DNA of 64,000 nt from UBA11891 sp049890035 (lineage in GTDB: Bacteria; Bacteroidota; Bacteroidia; Flavobacteriales; Flavobacteriaceae), in the NCBI GenBank assembly GCA_049890035.1, contig JBMHCG010000037.1:17139-81138 (forward strand). Direction: 5' to 3'. Made by a program: the position numbers and the translations under genes. The notes beneath the pieces are model-generated. The model was not told the DNA's origin, did not search any database, and worked only from the letters and a program-made list of their open reading frames with translations. How positions within the stretch are numbered: the stretch's first letter is position 1; every line of letters begins with the position of its first letter. This document shows, piece after piece, positions 25,862 to 35,302 of this stretch.

Positions 25862-26791
25862 ATGCGAGCCATTACTTTTTGTTTTTTACTTTTACATCAT
25901 AAAATAACAACCTTGCAGAAAACTTCAGAAGAGCGGTTCCAAAAAAGACGTTTACGCAACACCTATGTATCCGTCGTAATCAGCATTTCGTTGGTTTTAT
26001 TCCTCGTTGGTATTTTGGGGGCCTTGTTGTTGAACTCTAAAAAAGTTGCCGATCATTTCAAAGAACAAATTGCATTGACCTTGTATATCAATGACGATGC
26101 CAAAGACATTGAAGTGCAACAATTGATTAAAACACTGCAACTCAATCCCGCTACAAAAAAAGCCCAATGGATTTCTAAAGAAGAAGCTGCCGCCATTTAT
26201 ACCAACGAAATTGGAGAAGATTTTATGGAGTTCTTGGGATACAATCCCCTTCTTGCCTCCGTCGATGTCTATTTTAATGCAGCCTTTGCGACACCCGATT
26301 TTGTGCAAAAAATGAGTCAATCTTTTGGTGCCTATCCATTTATCAATGAGATCAGTTATGATCAACCTTTATTGGATTTATTGGATTCTAATATTGAAAA
26401 AATCACGTACTGGTTACTTTTTGCAGCTACACTGTTTGTCCTTGTTGCTTTGTTGCTTATCAACAGCTCGATTCGACTTTCCATCCACTCCAAGCGTATT
26501 GTTATTAAAACCATGCAACTGGTCGGTGCACACAAATATTTTATTCGTCGTCCTTTTATAAGAACACATGTGCAATTGGGATTTTTGGCTTCCCTTATTG
26601 CTAGTGCAGGAATTGCTGTTGTTATTTGGGAATTGAATGAACGGTTTCCCGAACTACGGATACTTCAAAATCCAGAAGAACCCGCCATCATCATGGGAAT
26701 TGTAATGACACTAGGAATCAGTATCACTTATTTCAGTACTTTTTTTGCCACTCAGATGTATTTAAATATTAAAACAGACGCAGTCTATTAA
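25862..26791 (+). CDS. ftsX: Cell division protein FtsX
   Basis: Permease-like partner of FtsE that controls peptidoglycan hydrolases at the division site. The protein of up to 309 residues has one N-terminal helix, a periplasmic domain (about residues 60-185) and three C-terminal helices, the FtsX topology. The start ERFQKRRLRNTY before helix one and the end TFFATQMYLNIK are typical. ATG 25862 is annotated, but a near-match box TACTTTTA at 25887-25894 lies inside the frame, and an in-frame TTG at 25913 would give the family-like start QKTSEERFQKRR. ftsE is not adjacent, which is normal in this group. Followed by DUF3098 and uppP. Confidence 0.9.
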   Translation: MRAITFCFLLLHHKITTLQKTSEERFQKRRLRNTYVSVVISISLVLFLVGILGALLLNSKKVADHFKEQIALTLYINDDAKDIEVQQLIKTLQLNPATKKAQWISKEEAAAIYTNEIGEDFMEFLGYNPLLASVDVYFNAAFATPDFVQKMSQSFGAYPFINEISYDQPLLDLLDSNIEKITYWLLFAATLFVLVALLLINSSIRLSIHSKRIVIKTMQLVGAHKYFIRRPFIRTHVQLGFLASLIASAGIAVVIWELNERFPELRILQNPEEPAIIMGIVMTLGISITYFSTFFATQMYLNIKTDAVY

Positions 26792-26804
26792 TCCCCCCTT
26801 TTTC

Positions 26805-27041
26805 ATGGATTCAAAAAAGAAGAAAGTATTTATTTTTGAGAAGAAAAATTATAAAATGCTAGGGATTGCCTTGTCTCTAATTGCCCTTGGTTTTGTTTTG
26901 ATGTCGGGGGGAGGTAGCGATGACCCCAACATATTCAATCCAGAAATTTTCAGTTTTCGAAGAATTCGTCTGGCCCCTTCCCTAGTCCTTTTAGGGTTTG
27001 GCATTGCCGTCTATGCCGTCCTTGCAAAAAAGGATTATTGA
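26805..27041 (+). CDS. DUF3098 small membrane protein
   Basis: A 78-residue protein with two membrane helices (about residues 19-36 and 54-73) joined by a short loop with SGGGSDDPNIFNPEIFSFRR (cited in part), which is the hallmark of DUF3098. Found only in Bacteroidota, between ftsX and uppP, so a role in the cell envelope is reasonable but unproven. Its TGA stop shares a base with the ATG of uppP. Confidence 0.9.
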   Translation: MDSKKKKVFIFEKKNYKMLGIALSLIALGFVLMSGGGSDDPNIFNPEIFSFRRIRLAPSLVLLGFGIAVYAVLAKKDY

Positions 27042-27832
27042 TGGATCTTTTTACAGCATTTTTACTAGGTATTATTCAAGGAGTTACTGAGTTTTTACCT
27101 GTTTCCTCTAGTGGTCACCTAGAACTTACAAAAGCCTTTTTGGGAAATTCGAAACCTGAAGAAGGCTTGTTGTTTACCCTGGTAGTGCATGCAGCAACGG
27201 CATTGAGTACCGTATTTGTTTTTCGAAATGATATTTATAAATTGTTAGTGGGATTGTTTCGTTGGGAAAAAAATGAAAGCTGGTTGTTTGTAACCCACAT
27301 TGTGATTTCCATGTTTCCAGCAGCCATCGTTGGGTTATTTTTTGAAGATCCGATTGCGAACCTCTTTGAGGGCAATTTATTTTTGGTTGGTCTTGCTCTT
27401 CTTGTAACTGGTATCCTTCTTCGTCTGGCAGATACAAGCTTTTCAACCCAACGATCGTTGGGGAGTAAACATGCACTTCTCATTGGATTGGCACAAGCTA
27501 TTGCCATTCTACCGGGTATTTCAAGAAGCGGTGCGACAATAGCGACAGCCGTTTTATTAGGAGTTGAACGTGAAAAAGCCGCACGATTTTCTTTTTTAAT
27601 GGTTATCCCTTTGATTTTCGGAAGCCTTTTAAAAAAAATAATGGATGCACAGAGTTCGGTTTTTAGTGGCGAGCTACTTCCTTTAAGTGTCGGCTTCCTT
27701 TCGGCTTTATTAACTGGTATTTTGGCATGTCGGTGGATGATTGCTCTGGTAAAAAGAAGTCAACTCAAGTTTTTTGCTTATTACTGCTTTGCTGTTGGAA
27801 CCCTAGCCCTTTTCTATGTCTACGCTCTGTGA
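27041..27832 (+). CDS. uppP: Undecaprenyl-diphosphatase (UppP/BacA)
   Basis: Integral membrane phosphatase that recycles undecaprenyl diphosphate, the lipid carrier for peptidoglycan and surface polysaccharides; overproduction gives bacitracin resistance. The protein of 263 residues has the two catalytic motifs QGVTEFLPVSSSGHLE near residue 15-30 and LPGISRSGATIA near 160. Eight membrane helices can be drawn. The start is ATG 27041, overlapping the stop of DUF3098 (TGATG). Its end overlaps truB by 17 bases, so the four genes from ftsX to truB are one operon. Confidence 0.95.
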   Translation: MDLFTAFLLGIIQGVTEFLPVSSSGHLELTKAFLGNSKPEEGLLFTLVVHAATALSTVFVFRNDIYKLLVGLFRWEKNESWLFVTHIVISMFPAAIVGLFFEDPIANLFEGNLFLVGLALLVTGILLRLADTSFSTQRSLGSKHALLIGLAQAIAILPGISRSGATIATAVLLGVEREKAARFSFLMVIPLIFGSLLKKIMDAQSSVFSGELLPLSVGFLSALLTGILACRWMIALVKRSQLKFFAYYCFAVGTLALFYVYAL

Positions 27833-28544
27833 ATTATCCCTACAAGAATGGCAAGCGGGTCAGTTGCTTTTGGTAGACAAACCCTTGCAATGGACTTCTT
27901 TCCAAGTGGTCAACAAAATTCGATGGATGCTCAAAAAAAAATTAGGAATAAAAAAAATTAAAGTAGGCCATGCCGGAACCTTGGATCCTCTGGCAACAGG
28001 ACTCTTGTTGGTGTGTGTGGGAAAATGGACAAAAAAAATAGAATCTTTTCAAGGCATGGACAAAGTGTACACAGGTACCCTTTTATTGGGTGCCACCACA
28101 CCCTCTTTTGATCTTGAGACGGAAGTTGCGGGTCATTTTCCAACACAACATATTGATCAAGCCTTGTTAGAAGTGGCACGTTCCCGATTTGTTGGGGAAC
28201 AGCTTCAAAGTGCACCCCTCTATTCGGCTCTTAAAAAAGAAGGGGTTCGGCTCTATGAATACGCTCGCAAAGGGGAAACGGTGGCAGTGCCAAAAAGAAA
28301 GATTAGAATTTCAAAATTTTCTCTTAACAGTTCGGACTTCCCTACCATTCACTTTGTCGTACACTGCAGCAAAGGCACCTATATCCGATCGCTCGCACAT
28401 GATTTTGGTTTAGCTGTGCATTCAGGAGCCCATTTGACAGCCCTCCGGCGTACCCACATTGGGACCTATGATGTAGCAGAAGCCTATTCTTTGGATCATT
28501 TGATACGTCTTTTGGATGACAGATCTACCAAACACCAAGATTGA
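27816..28544 (+). CDS. truB: tRNA pseudouridine(55) synthase
   Basis: Isomerises U55 to pseudouridine in the T-loop of most tRNAs. The 242-residue protein has LLVDKPLQWTSFQVVN near residue 20, the catalytic GHAGTLDPLATG near residues 53-64 with the nucleophile Asp, the YTGTLLLG strand, and KGTYIRSLAHDFG near 190. A C-terminal PUA domain as in E. coli TruB is absent, which is common in this group. It overlaps the end of uppP in another frame. Confidence 0.95.
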   Translation: MSTLCELSLQEWQAGQLLLVDKPLQWTSFQVVNKIRWMLKKKLGIKKIKVGHAGTLDPLATGLLLVCVGKWTKKIESFQGMDKVYTGTLLLGATTPSFDLETEVAGHFPTQHIDQALLEVARSRFVGEQLQSAPLYSALKKEGVRLYEYARKGETVAVPKRKIRISKFSLNSSDFPTIHFVVHCSKGTYIRSLAHDFGLAVHSGAHLTALRRTHIGTYDVAEAYSLDHLIRLLDDRSTKHQD

Positions 28545-28612
28545 TATTGATTTGAGTCTCAAAGTCCCAGTCACCGGCTAGGGTTTTGTTTCAAGAATAC
28601 TTTCCGTTTTCT

Positions 28613-28620
28613 TATATTTG
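28613..28620 (+). promoter_or_regulatory. -7 promoter box for pyrH-frr
   Basis: TATATTTG, 17 bases before the pyrH ATG. A TTTG at 28585-28588 could be the -33 element, though the 24-base spacing is slightly long. Confidence 0.6.
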
Positions 28621-28637
28621 CCTCAACTCTTCGGGCT

Positions 28638-29345
28638 ATGAAATACAAACGGATTTTACTAAAGCTTAGTGGTGAAGCACTGATGGGCGGCCAAAGCCAT
28701 GGCATTGATCCCCAACGTCTTGATGACTATGCCAAAGAGATCAAAGCCCTGCATGAAATGGGTATTGAATTGGCCATCGTTATTGGAGGCGGAAATATCT
28801 TTCGAGGGGTGTCGGGAGCCAGCAAAGGAATGGATCGTGTTCAGGCCGATTATATGGGTATGTTAGCTACGGTAATCAATGGATTGGCGCTGCAGAGTGC
28901 TCTGGAGAACAATCAAGTTCCTACCCGATTGCAAACAGCGATTAAAATTGAAGCCATAGCCGAACCGTTCATCAAAAGAAAAGCAACACGTCATTTGGAA
29001 AAAGGTCGGGTTGTTATTTTTGGATCGGGTACCGGCAATCCCTACTTTACAACCGATTCTGCAGCCGTATTGCGTGCTGTCGAAATCAATGCCGATGTCA
29101 TCCTCAAAGGGACACGTGTGGACGGTATTTACAATGAAGATCCAGAAAAAAATAAAAGTGCCATCAAATTTGATACTTTATCCTTCGATGATGTATTAAA
29201 GAAGGGGCTCAAAGTAATGGACACCACTGCCTTTACTTTGAGTCAAGAAAACGAACTTCCGATTATTGTTTTTGACATGAATACCCGGGGGAATTTGAAA
29301 AAAATAGCACAAGGTGAGCCTATTGGAACCCGTGTGTTTTTATAA
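28638..29345 (+). CDS. pyrH: Uridylate kinase
   Basis: Hexameric UMP kinase making UDP. The 235-residue protein shows the amino-acid-kinase fold motifs: RILLKLSGEALMGG at the start, IGGGNIFRGVSG near residue 50 with the phosphate-binding glycines, GTGNPYFTTDSAAVLRA near 140 and VDGIYNEDPEKN near 165. It has its own promoter after truB and is followed 11 bases later by frr, the usual pyrH-frr pair. Confidence 0.96.
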   Translation: MKYKRILLKLSGEALMGGQSHGIDPQRLDDYAKEIKALHEMGIELAIVIGGGNIFRGVSGASKGMDRVQADYMGMLATVINGLALQSALENNQVPTRLQTAIKIEAIAEPFIKRKATRHLEKGRVVIFGSGTGNPYFTTDSAAVLRAVEINADVILKGTRVDGIYNEDPEKNKSAIKFDTLSFDDVLKKGLKVMDTTAFTLSQENELPIIVFDMNTRGNLKKIAQGEPIGTRVFL

Positions 29346-29356
29346 AATTTCGTGTT

Positions 29357-29911
29357 ATGAATGAAGAACTTGATTTTATTGTTGCTACTTCTAAAGAACG
29401 AATGGAGCAGTCCATTGCTCACTTAGAAAAAGAACTACTCAATATCCGAGCCGGAAAAGCCAATCCTGTCATGTTATCAACCGTTCAGGTAGACTATTAC
29501 GGTAGTTTAACGCCTTTGAGTCAGGTTGCTAATATCAATACGCCCGATGGAAGAACTTTAAGTGTTCAACCTTGGGAAAAAAATATGTTGGACGATATTG
29601 AAAAAGCCATTCTCGTCGCCAATCTGGGGTTTACCCCAATGAATAACGGAGAATCTATTATTATTACCATCCCACCACTCACCGAAGAACGCCGAAAGGA
29701 ACTGGTTAAATTAGCCAAATCGGAAACTGAAAACAGCAAGATTAGTATCCGAAGCGTTCGAAAAGATGCCAACCAAGAAATTAAGAAATCAGAAGCTTCA
29801 GAAGATATCCAAAAAAATTATGAATTTGATATACAGGAGCTTACTGATAGTTTCATTAAAAATGTAGACCAAATCTTTCAACAAAAAGAAAAAGAAATTC
29901 TAACGGTTTAA
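29357..29911 (+). CDS. frr: Ribosome recycling factor
   Basis: Splits the post-termination ribosome together with EF-G. The 184-residue protein has the conserved IRAGKANPVMLSTVQVDYYG near residues 30-50, a beta-strand domain with LSVQPWEKNMLDDIEKAI, and the long helical hairpin with LTEERRKELVKLAK and ISIRSVRKDAN. Complete and typical in length. Co-transcribed with pyrH. Confidence 0.96.
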   Translation: MNEELDFIVATSKERMEQSIAHLEKELLNIRAGKANPVMLSTVQVDYYGSLTPLSQVANINTPDGRTLSVQPWEKNMLDDIEKAILVANLGFTPMNNGESIIITIPPLTEERRKELVKLAKSETENSKISIRSVRKDANQEIKKSEASEDIQKNYEFDIQELTDSFIKNVDQIFQQKEKEILTV

Positions 29912-29936
29912 AACGTAAGGGTAGCTCCCCAAGCGT

Positions 29937-32321
29937 ATGAAAAAGAAAAGACGTTTTAATTTTTGGGGGGGCATCGCTCGTTTCATACTCAGAAATCGTA
30001 TTCTGATTCTACTAGGCATTCTAGGGACTACTCTTTTCTGGGCTTCACAATGGAAGTATATGCAATTTACATATACTGAAGCCAATCTATTACCTGATAA
30101 CCATCCGGAAAACTTACAATACGAAAAATTCATTTCCACTTTTGGAGAGGAAGGCAACCTGATTGTAGTGGCTGTTCAAGACACTGCCTTTTTCCGTTCT
30201 GGAAAAATAATAGCTTGGGCACAACTTAATGAAAAGCTACTAGCCTTTCCTGAAGTTGAAAGTGTTCTTTCCGTTGAAAATTTAAAAGAACTGGTCAAAA
30301 ACAAGGCAGCGCAACGTTTTGAATTTGTTCCCTTACTGGATTCTACTTCCGTTGATCAGGCTACGCTAGACCAATATCAACAGAAACTTTTCTATGAATT
30401 GCCATTTTATAAAGATCTTCTTTTTAATGCCGATTCAGGAACCATACGGTCTCTCGTCTACATGAAGAAAGAGGTCGTCAACACCGCAAGGCGAAAAGAC
30501 TTTATCTTTCAAGAATTCATACCGGTAATCGAAGCTTTTGAGCAAAAGCATACAACAGATTTAAAAGTATCCGGGATGCCTTATGTTCGCACACTGAATG
30601 CACAAAACATTGTAGACGAAATTGGTTTGTTTGTTGTCTTTGCAACCTTCTTGACCTCGCTCATTTTCTTCTTATTTTTTCGTTCTTTTCGGGCCACTTT
30701 TATTTCCCTTCTCGTCGTATTGATTGGTGTGATGTGGGCCTTTGGTGTATTGGGCTTTTTGGGTTATGAAATCACCGTTCTGACTGCCTTAATACCTCCT
30801 TTGATCATAGTGATTGGAGTTCCCAACTGCATTTTCTTAATCAACAAGTATCAACTTGAAGTTGCCAAACATGGCAATAAAGTTAAGTCCTTACAACGCG
30901 TCATTACCAAAATCGGGAACGCAACTTTAATGACCAATCTCACTACAGCCTCTGGATTCGCAACCTTTATTTTGACTAATAGTAAAATTCTCAAAGAGTT
31001 CGGTATTGTAGCCTCCATCAATATTGTGGGGATTTTTCTACTATCCCTATTGATGATTCCCATCGTCTACAGTTTTCTTGATAGACCCAACACCAAACAC
31101 TTGAAACATTTAAAAAACAAGTGGATTGAAGAAATTGTCCGTACGATGGAAGCCACCGTGCGACACAAAAAAATTGGGGTGTATACTGTTTCTTTAGTTG
31201 GCCTGGTTTTGGGGATTATAGGGATTTATCAGATAAAAATATCAGGAAGTATTATCGAAGACATGCCTAAAAAAGCGGCCTTCTTTGAGGACATATTATT
31301 TTTTGAGGATCAGTTCAATGGTATTGTTCCTCTTGAAATTAGTATTGATGCAAAACGACCCCGTGGTATTTACAGTTTGTCCAGTCTCCGAAGAATCAAT
31401 CAGCTTCAAGAAATTGTTGAAGACATACCCGAACTTTCAAATCCCATCTCTGTTGTCAACGGATTTAAATATGCCAAACAAGCTTATTATAATGGAAATG
31501 CAAATTATTACCAACTGCCTACCCCCCAGGAAAATCGTTTCATCCTCCCTTTTATAAATAATGCTTCGGGAGACGGGGATTTATTGGCCAACTATGTGGA
31601 TAAAGCGGGACAAATTGGGCGCATGACAACTTTCATGCGTGATGTCCCTACACAACGGATGGAACAAATTGAAACGGAACTCATAAAAGCCATCAAAAAG
31701 ATTTTCCCAGAAAATCGCTATCAAGTAGAACTGACAGGCAAGTCTTTGTTGTTTCTCAAGGGCACTCATTATCTAATAAAAAACCTGTTCTTGTCGTTGT
31801 TACTCGCTATCGTTCTGATAGCCTTATTCATGGCCTATATGTTTCGTTCTACCAAAATGATAGTGGTATCTTTGCTCCCGAACCTGTTACCCTTAATTAT
31901 TACGGCAGGTGTGATGGGATTTACTGGAATTCCCCTAAAACCCTCCACCATTTTGGTCTTTAGTATTGCTTTTGGAATATCAGTAGATGATACGATTCAT
32001 TTTCTTGCCAAGTATCGACAAGAATTAATTGCTTCGAATTGGAAAATTAAACGCTCTGTTTATGCGGCTCTAAAAGAAACAGGGATCAGCATGTTTTATA
32101 CTTCTGTCGTTCTGTTTTTTGGATTTATTGTTTTTATGAGTTCGAATTTTGGAGGGACTCGTGCATTGGGGGGATTGGTCGCTGTGACCCTGCTATTTGC
32201 CATGCTTGCCAATTTAATTCTTCTACCCTCATTATTAATCTCACTCGAAAATAGCTTCAGTAACGAGCGGGTACTCAAAGAGCCCAAAATCAAGATTGTC
32301 CCAGGGGAACAAGAATCCTAA
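29937..32321 (+). CDS. MMPL/RND superfamily exporter
   Basis: A 794-residue membrane protein of the MMPL type. The layout is two repeats: one helix, a periplasmic loop of about 180 residues, five helices, then the same again, giving 12 helices. Intramembrane motifs include GVPNCIFLINKY in the first half and the second-half ISVDDTIHFLAKYR (GxxxDD-type proton-relay residues near residue 685). No membrane-fusion or outer-membrane partner is next to it, which points to a lipid or hydrophobic-compound exporter working alone, as for hopanoid or polyketide transporters. It starts 25 bases after frr. Substrate unknown. Confidence 0.9.
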   Translation: MKKKRRFNFWGGIARFILRNRILILLGILGTTLFWASQWKYMQFTYTEANLLPDNHPENLQYEKFISTFGEEGNLIVVAVQDTAFFRSGKIIAWAQLNEKLLAFPEVESVLSVENLKELVKNKAAQRFEFVPLLDSTSVDQATLDQYQQKLFYELPFYKDLLFNADSGTIRSLVYMKKEVVNTARRKDFIFQEFIPVIEAFEQKHTTDLKVSGMPYVRTLNAQNIVDEIGLFVVFATFLTSLIFFLFFRSFRATFISLLVVLIGVMWAFGVLGFLGYEITVLTALIPPLIIVIGVPNCIFLINKYQLEVAKHGNKVKSLQRVITKIGNATLMTNLTTASGFATFILTNSKILKEFGIVASINIVGIFLLSLLMIPIVYSFLDRPNTKHLKHLKNKWIEEIVRTMEATVRHKKIGVYTVSLVGLVLGIIGIYQIKISGSIIEDMPKKAAFFEDILFFEDQFNGIVPLEISIDAKRPRGIYSLSSLRRINQLQEIVEDIPELSNPISVVNGFKYAKQAYYNGNANYYQLPTPQENRFILPFINNASGDGDLLANYVDKAGQIGRMTTFMRDVPTQRMEQIETELIKAIKKIFPENRYQVELTGKSLLFLKGTHYLIKNLFLSLLLAIVLIALFMAYMFRSTKMIVVSLLPNLLPLIITAGVMGFTGIPLKPSTILVFSIAFGISVDDTIHFLAKYRQELIASNWKIKRSVYAALKETGISMFYTSVVLFFGFIVFMSSNFGGTRALGGLVAVTLLFAMLANLILLPSLLISLENSFSNERVLKEPKIKIVPGEQES

Positions 32322-32348
32322 TCCATGGATTGACAAAGGAAATAACTT

Positions 32349-32356
32349 TATCTTTG
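32349..32356 (+). promoter_or_regulatory. -7 promoter box for asnS
   Basis: TATCTTTG, 16 bases before the asnS ATG, with a TTGAC at 32330-32334 as possible -33 element. Confidence 0.6.
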
Positions 32357-32372
32357 CAGCAAATTTTTAGAA

Positions 32373-33803
32373 ATGATCAAAATTTCGACTATACTAAATG
32401 ATCCGCAATATATTGGATCCGAGGTTCTAGTAAACGGCTGGGTACGCACCTTTCGCGCCAACCGATTCATAGCACTCAATGACGGTTCAAGTCTTCAAAA
32501 CCTTCAATGTGTTGTCGATTTTGAGAATCATGACGAAAGCCTTTTAAAACAAATTCATACTGGAGCAGCCCTTTCTCTGTCAGGAACTTTGGTACCCAGT
32601 CAAGGAAAAGGACAACAGGTCGAAGTTCAGGTAAAAAAAGTAACCTTATTGGGTACTGCAGACCCTGAGAAGTATCCCATACAACCCAAAAAACATAGCT
32701 TTGAATTCCTTCGAGAACAGGCGCACTTGCGTATACGAACCACTACTTTTGGTGCCGTCATGCGAGTACGATCGGCACTGTCTTTTGCTGTTCATCAGTT
32801 TTTTAGAAACGAAGGGTTTTCCTATGTTCACACCCCCATCATCACAGGAAGTGATGCCGAAGGAGCCGGAGAAATGTTTCGTGTTACAACCCTGCCGGCT
32901 GTGCACCCACCACAAACAGAGGAAGGGGCCATTGACTTCAAACAAGATTTTTTTGGCAAAGAGACCAATCTTACGGTGTCGGGTCAGTTAGAAGCTGAAA
33001 CCTATGCGATGGGCTTGGGCAATGTCTATACTTTTGGACCTACTTTTCGTGCAGAGAACTCCAACACGACAAGACACTTGGCAGAGTTTTGGATGATCGA
33101 ACCGGAGATGGCTTTTTATGATTTAGAGGCGAATATGGATTTGGCTGAGGCTTTTATTAAAAGTGTCTTACAGTACATACTCGACCACTGCGCTGAAGAC
33201 CTTTATTTTCTTGACAAGCGATTGGCGGAAGAAGAAAAAACAAAACCCCAGGCCGAGAGAAGTGCATGGGGGCTCATAGAAAAAATCCGCTTCGTGATTG
33301 AAAACGAGTTCAAACGTATCTCCTATACCGAAGCCATTGCTATTCTTCGCCAGTCCAAACCCAATAAAAAGAAAAAATTTAAATTCCCAGTCAATGAGTG
33401 GGGTGTTGATTTACAAAGTGAACACGAACGCTACCTGGTGGAAAAACACTTCCAATGTCCCGTTGTATTGTTTGATTATCCTGCCACAATAAAGGCATTC
33501 TACATGCGTATGAATGAGGATCAAAAAACAGTTCGCGCTATGGATATTCTATTTCCTGGAATCGGAGAAATGGTTGGTGGTTCCCAGCGTGAAGAACGCC
33601 TTGAGGTACTGCAAGAACGAATGGCTACCCAAGGAATTGACCTTGAGGAATTGGATTGGTACCTTGATTTGCGCAGATTTGGAACCGTTCCCCACTCAGG
33701 TTTTGGCTTGGGCTTTGAACGACTGGTTCAATTTGCTACAGGAATGGGAAATATCCGAGATGTAATACCGTTCCCACGAACTCCTCAAAACGCTTCTTTC
33801 TAA
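32373..33803 (+). CDS. asnS: Asparaginyl-tRNA synthetase
   Basis: Class IIb aminoacyl-tRNA synthetase for tRNA-Asn. The N-terminal OB-fold (EVLVNGWVRTFRANRFIALNDG) recognises the anticodon; the catalytic domain has the motif 2 sequence TFRAENSNTTRHLAEFWMIEPE near residues 227-248 (cited part: FRAENSNTTRHLAEFW) and motif 3 SGFGLGFERLVQFATG near 445. The insertion between them with FPVNEWGVDLQSEHERYL is normal for AsnRS. 476 residues, complete. Its presence implies direct charging of Asn rather than only transamidation. Confidence 0.96.
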   Translation: MIKISTILNDPQYIGSEVLVNGWVRTFRANRFIALNDGSSLQNLQCVVDFENHDESLLKQIHTGAALSLSGTLVPSQGKGQQVEVQVKKVTLLGTADPEKYPIQPKKHSFEFLREQAHLRIRTTTFGAVMRVRSALSFAVHQFFRNEGFSYVHTPIITGSDAEGAGEMFRVTTLPAVHPPQTEEGAIDFKQDFFGKETNLTVSGQLEAETYAMGLGNVYTFGPTFRAENSNTTRHLAEFWMIEPEMAFYDLEANMDLAEAFIKSVLQYILDHCAEDLYFLDKRLAEEEKTKPQAERSAWGLIEKIRFVIENEFKRISYTEAIAILRQSKPNKKKKFKFPVNEWGVDLQSEHERYLVEKHFQCPVVLFDYPATIKAFYMRMNEDQKTVRAMDILFPGIGEMVGGSQREERLEVLQERMATQGIDLEELDWYLDLRRFGTVPHSGFGLGFERLVQFATGMGNIRDVIPFPRTPQNASF

Positions 33804-33830
33804 GAGGTAAAACATATTTGGAGCAATTTG

Positions 33831-33838
33831 TATCTTTG
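33831..33838 (+). promoter_or_regulatory. -7 promoter box for rpoN
   Basis: TATCTTTG, 16 bases before the rpoN ATG, in the 51-base gap after asnS. Confidence 0.55.
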
Positions 33839-33854
33839 ATTCAGCATATACGCT

Positions 33855-35297
33855 ATGATAAAGCAACAGCTCCAATTAAAACTCACACAAAAGCTATCGC
33901 CACAGCAAATTCAGTTGATGAAACTCATCCAACTGTCCACCCAAGAATTGGAGCAAAAAATACAAACAGAAATTGGGGAAAACCCGGCTTTGGAGAACGG
34001 AAAAGAGATAGCGGGTCCCGATACAGAAACGGACTCTTTCGAGGACAATCAAAGCATTGATACCCAAGATATTGATCTTGACAGTTATCTCAGTGATGAT
34101 GAGATTCCAAGCTATCGAACGCAAAGCTCGAACTACGGTTCCGATCAAGAGGAAAAAAGCATTCCCGTAACGGGTGGGATCAGTTTTCATCAAATGCTCA
34201 GTGCCCAACTTCAAAATTTGATACTCAATCCAGAGGAAGAAGCGATTGCCCGCTTTTTAGTAGGTAGTATTGATGAAAGCGGATATATACGACGGACGAT
34301 CTCTGAGCTTGTAGACGACCTTGCTTTTACACAAAATGTCTTTGTTTCAGAGACGACGGTGCTTCAAACACTAAAAAAAGTCCAATCACTTGACCCCCCC
34401 GGTGTTGGAGCGCGATCCCTTCAAGAGTGTTTGCGACTTCAATTGGAACGAAAAAGACAGCCCAACAAAACGTCCCAACTTGCTCTTGAAATTATAAAGC
34501 ATGCTTTTGATGAATTTTCCAAAAAGCACTACCAAAAACTTATGGACCGTTTTGGGGTTGAAGAAGAACAACTGAAGCAAGTTTTTACTTCTGTTGCCAA
34601 ATTGAATCCCAAGCCAGGTGGAGCCTTTACAACCAATACACAGAATACACATATCGTACCCGATTTTATTTTAACGCTTGAGGACGGACAGGTACAGGTA
34701 GAACTCAATCGTAGAAATGCTCCCGAACTCAGAGTTTCCAATGCCTACAAAGAAATGTTTGCCGGCTACAAAGTAGCACCGAGCAAGAGTAAAGCGCAAG
34801 AAGAAGCCGTTTTGTTTATCAAACAAAAACTTGACGCTGCCAAATGGTTTATCGAAGCTATTGAGCAGCGGTACAATACCTTGTACATGACGATAAATGC
34901 AATTGTCACACATCAAAAAGAGTATTTTTTGAGTGGTGATGAAAAACATTTAAAACCCATGATTCTCAAGGATATTGCAGATGCCATTCAGATGGATATC
35001 TCCACTATTTCCCGTGTGGCAAATAGTAAATATATAGATACACCTTATGGTACAAAATTGTTGAAGAGTTTCTTCTCGGAGGGGATGAAAAAAGAAGACG
35101 GCGAAGATGTATCCACCATTGAAATCAAAAAAATATTGGAATCATTGATAGCGGAGGAAAACAAAAAAAGTCCGCTCACGGACAGTAAACTCTCTTCTTT
35201 ACTAAAAGAAAAGGGGTATCCAGTTGCCCGAAGAACCGTTGCCAAATACAGAGAGCAATTGGAACTTCCCGTAGCCCGCTTGCGCAAACAGATTTGA
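33855..35297 (+). CDS. rpoN: RNA polymerase sigma-54 factor
   Basis: Alternative sigma factor that needs AAA+ activators. The 480-residue protein has the Gln-rich activator-interaction region I at the start (QLQLKLTQKLSPQQIQLMK), an acidic region II (about residues 55-95), the core-binding domain, the helix-turn-helix (MDISTISRVANSKYIDTPYG) and the RpoN box ARRTVAKYREQL near residue 460, which reads the -24 element. All parts are present. No enhancer-binding activator gene lies in the window. Confidence 0.96.
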   Translation: MIKQQLQLKLTQKLSPQQIQLMKLIQLSTQELEQKIQTEIGENPALENGKEIAGPDTETDSFEDNQSIDTQDIDLDSYLSDDEIPSYRTQSSNYGSDQEEKSIPVTGGISFHQMLSAQLQNLILNPEEEAIARFLVGSIDESGYIRRTISELVDDLAFTQNVFVSETTVLQTLKKVQSLDPPGVGARSLQECLRLQLERKRQPNKTSQLALEIIKHAFDEFSKKHYQKLMDRFGVEEEQLKQVFTSVAKLNPKPGGAFTTNTQNTHIVPDFILTLEDGQVQVELNRRNAPELRVSNAYKEMFAGYKVAPSKSKAQEEAVLFIKQKLDAAKWFIEAIEQRYNTLYMTINAIVTHQKEYFLSGDEKHLKPMILKDIADAIQMDISTISRVANSKYIDTPYGTKLLKSFFSEGMKKEDGEDVSTIEIKKILESLIAEENKKSPLTDSKLSSLLKEKGYPVARRTVAKYREQLELPVARLRKQI

Positions 35298-35302
35298 CCC
35301 CA

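Noticed and set aside
28551..28563. TTTGAGTCTCAAA palindrome after truB
   Set aside because: A single-base centre and no T-run rule out a terminator, and there is no regulator nearby; expected by chance at this length in 64 kb is not negligible.
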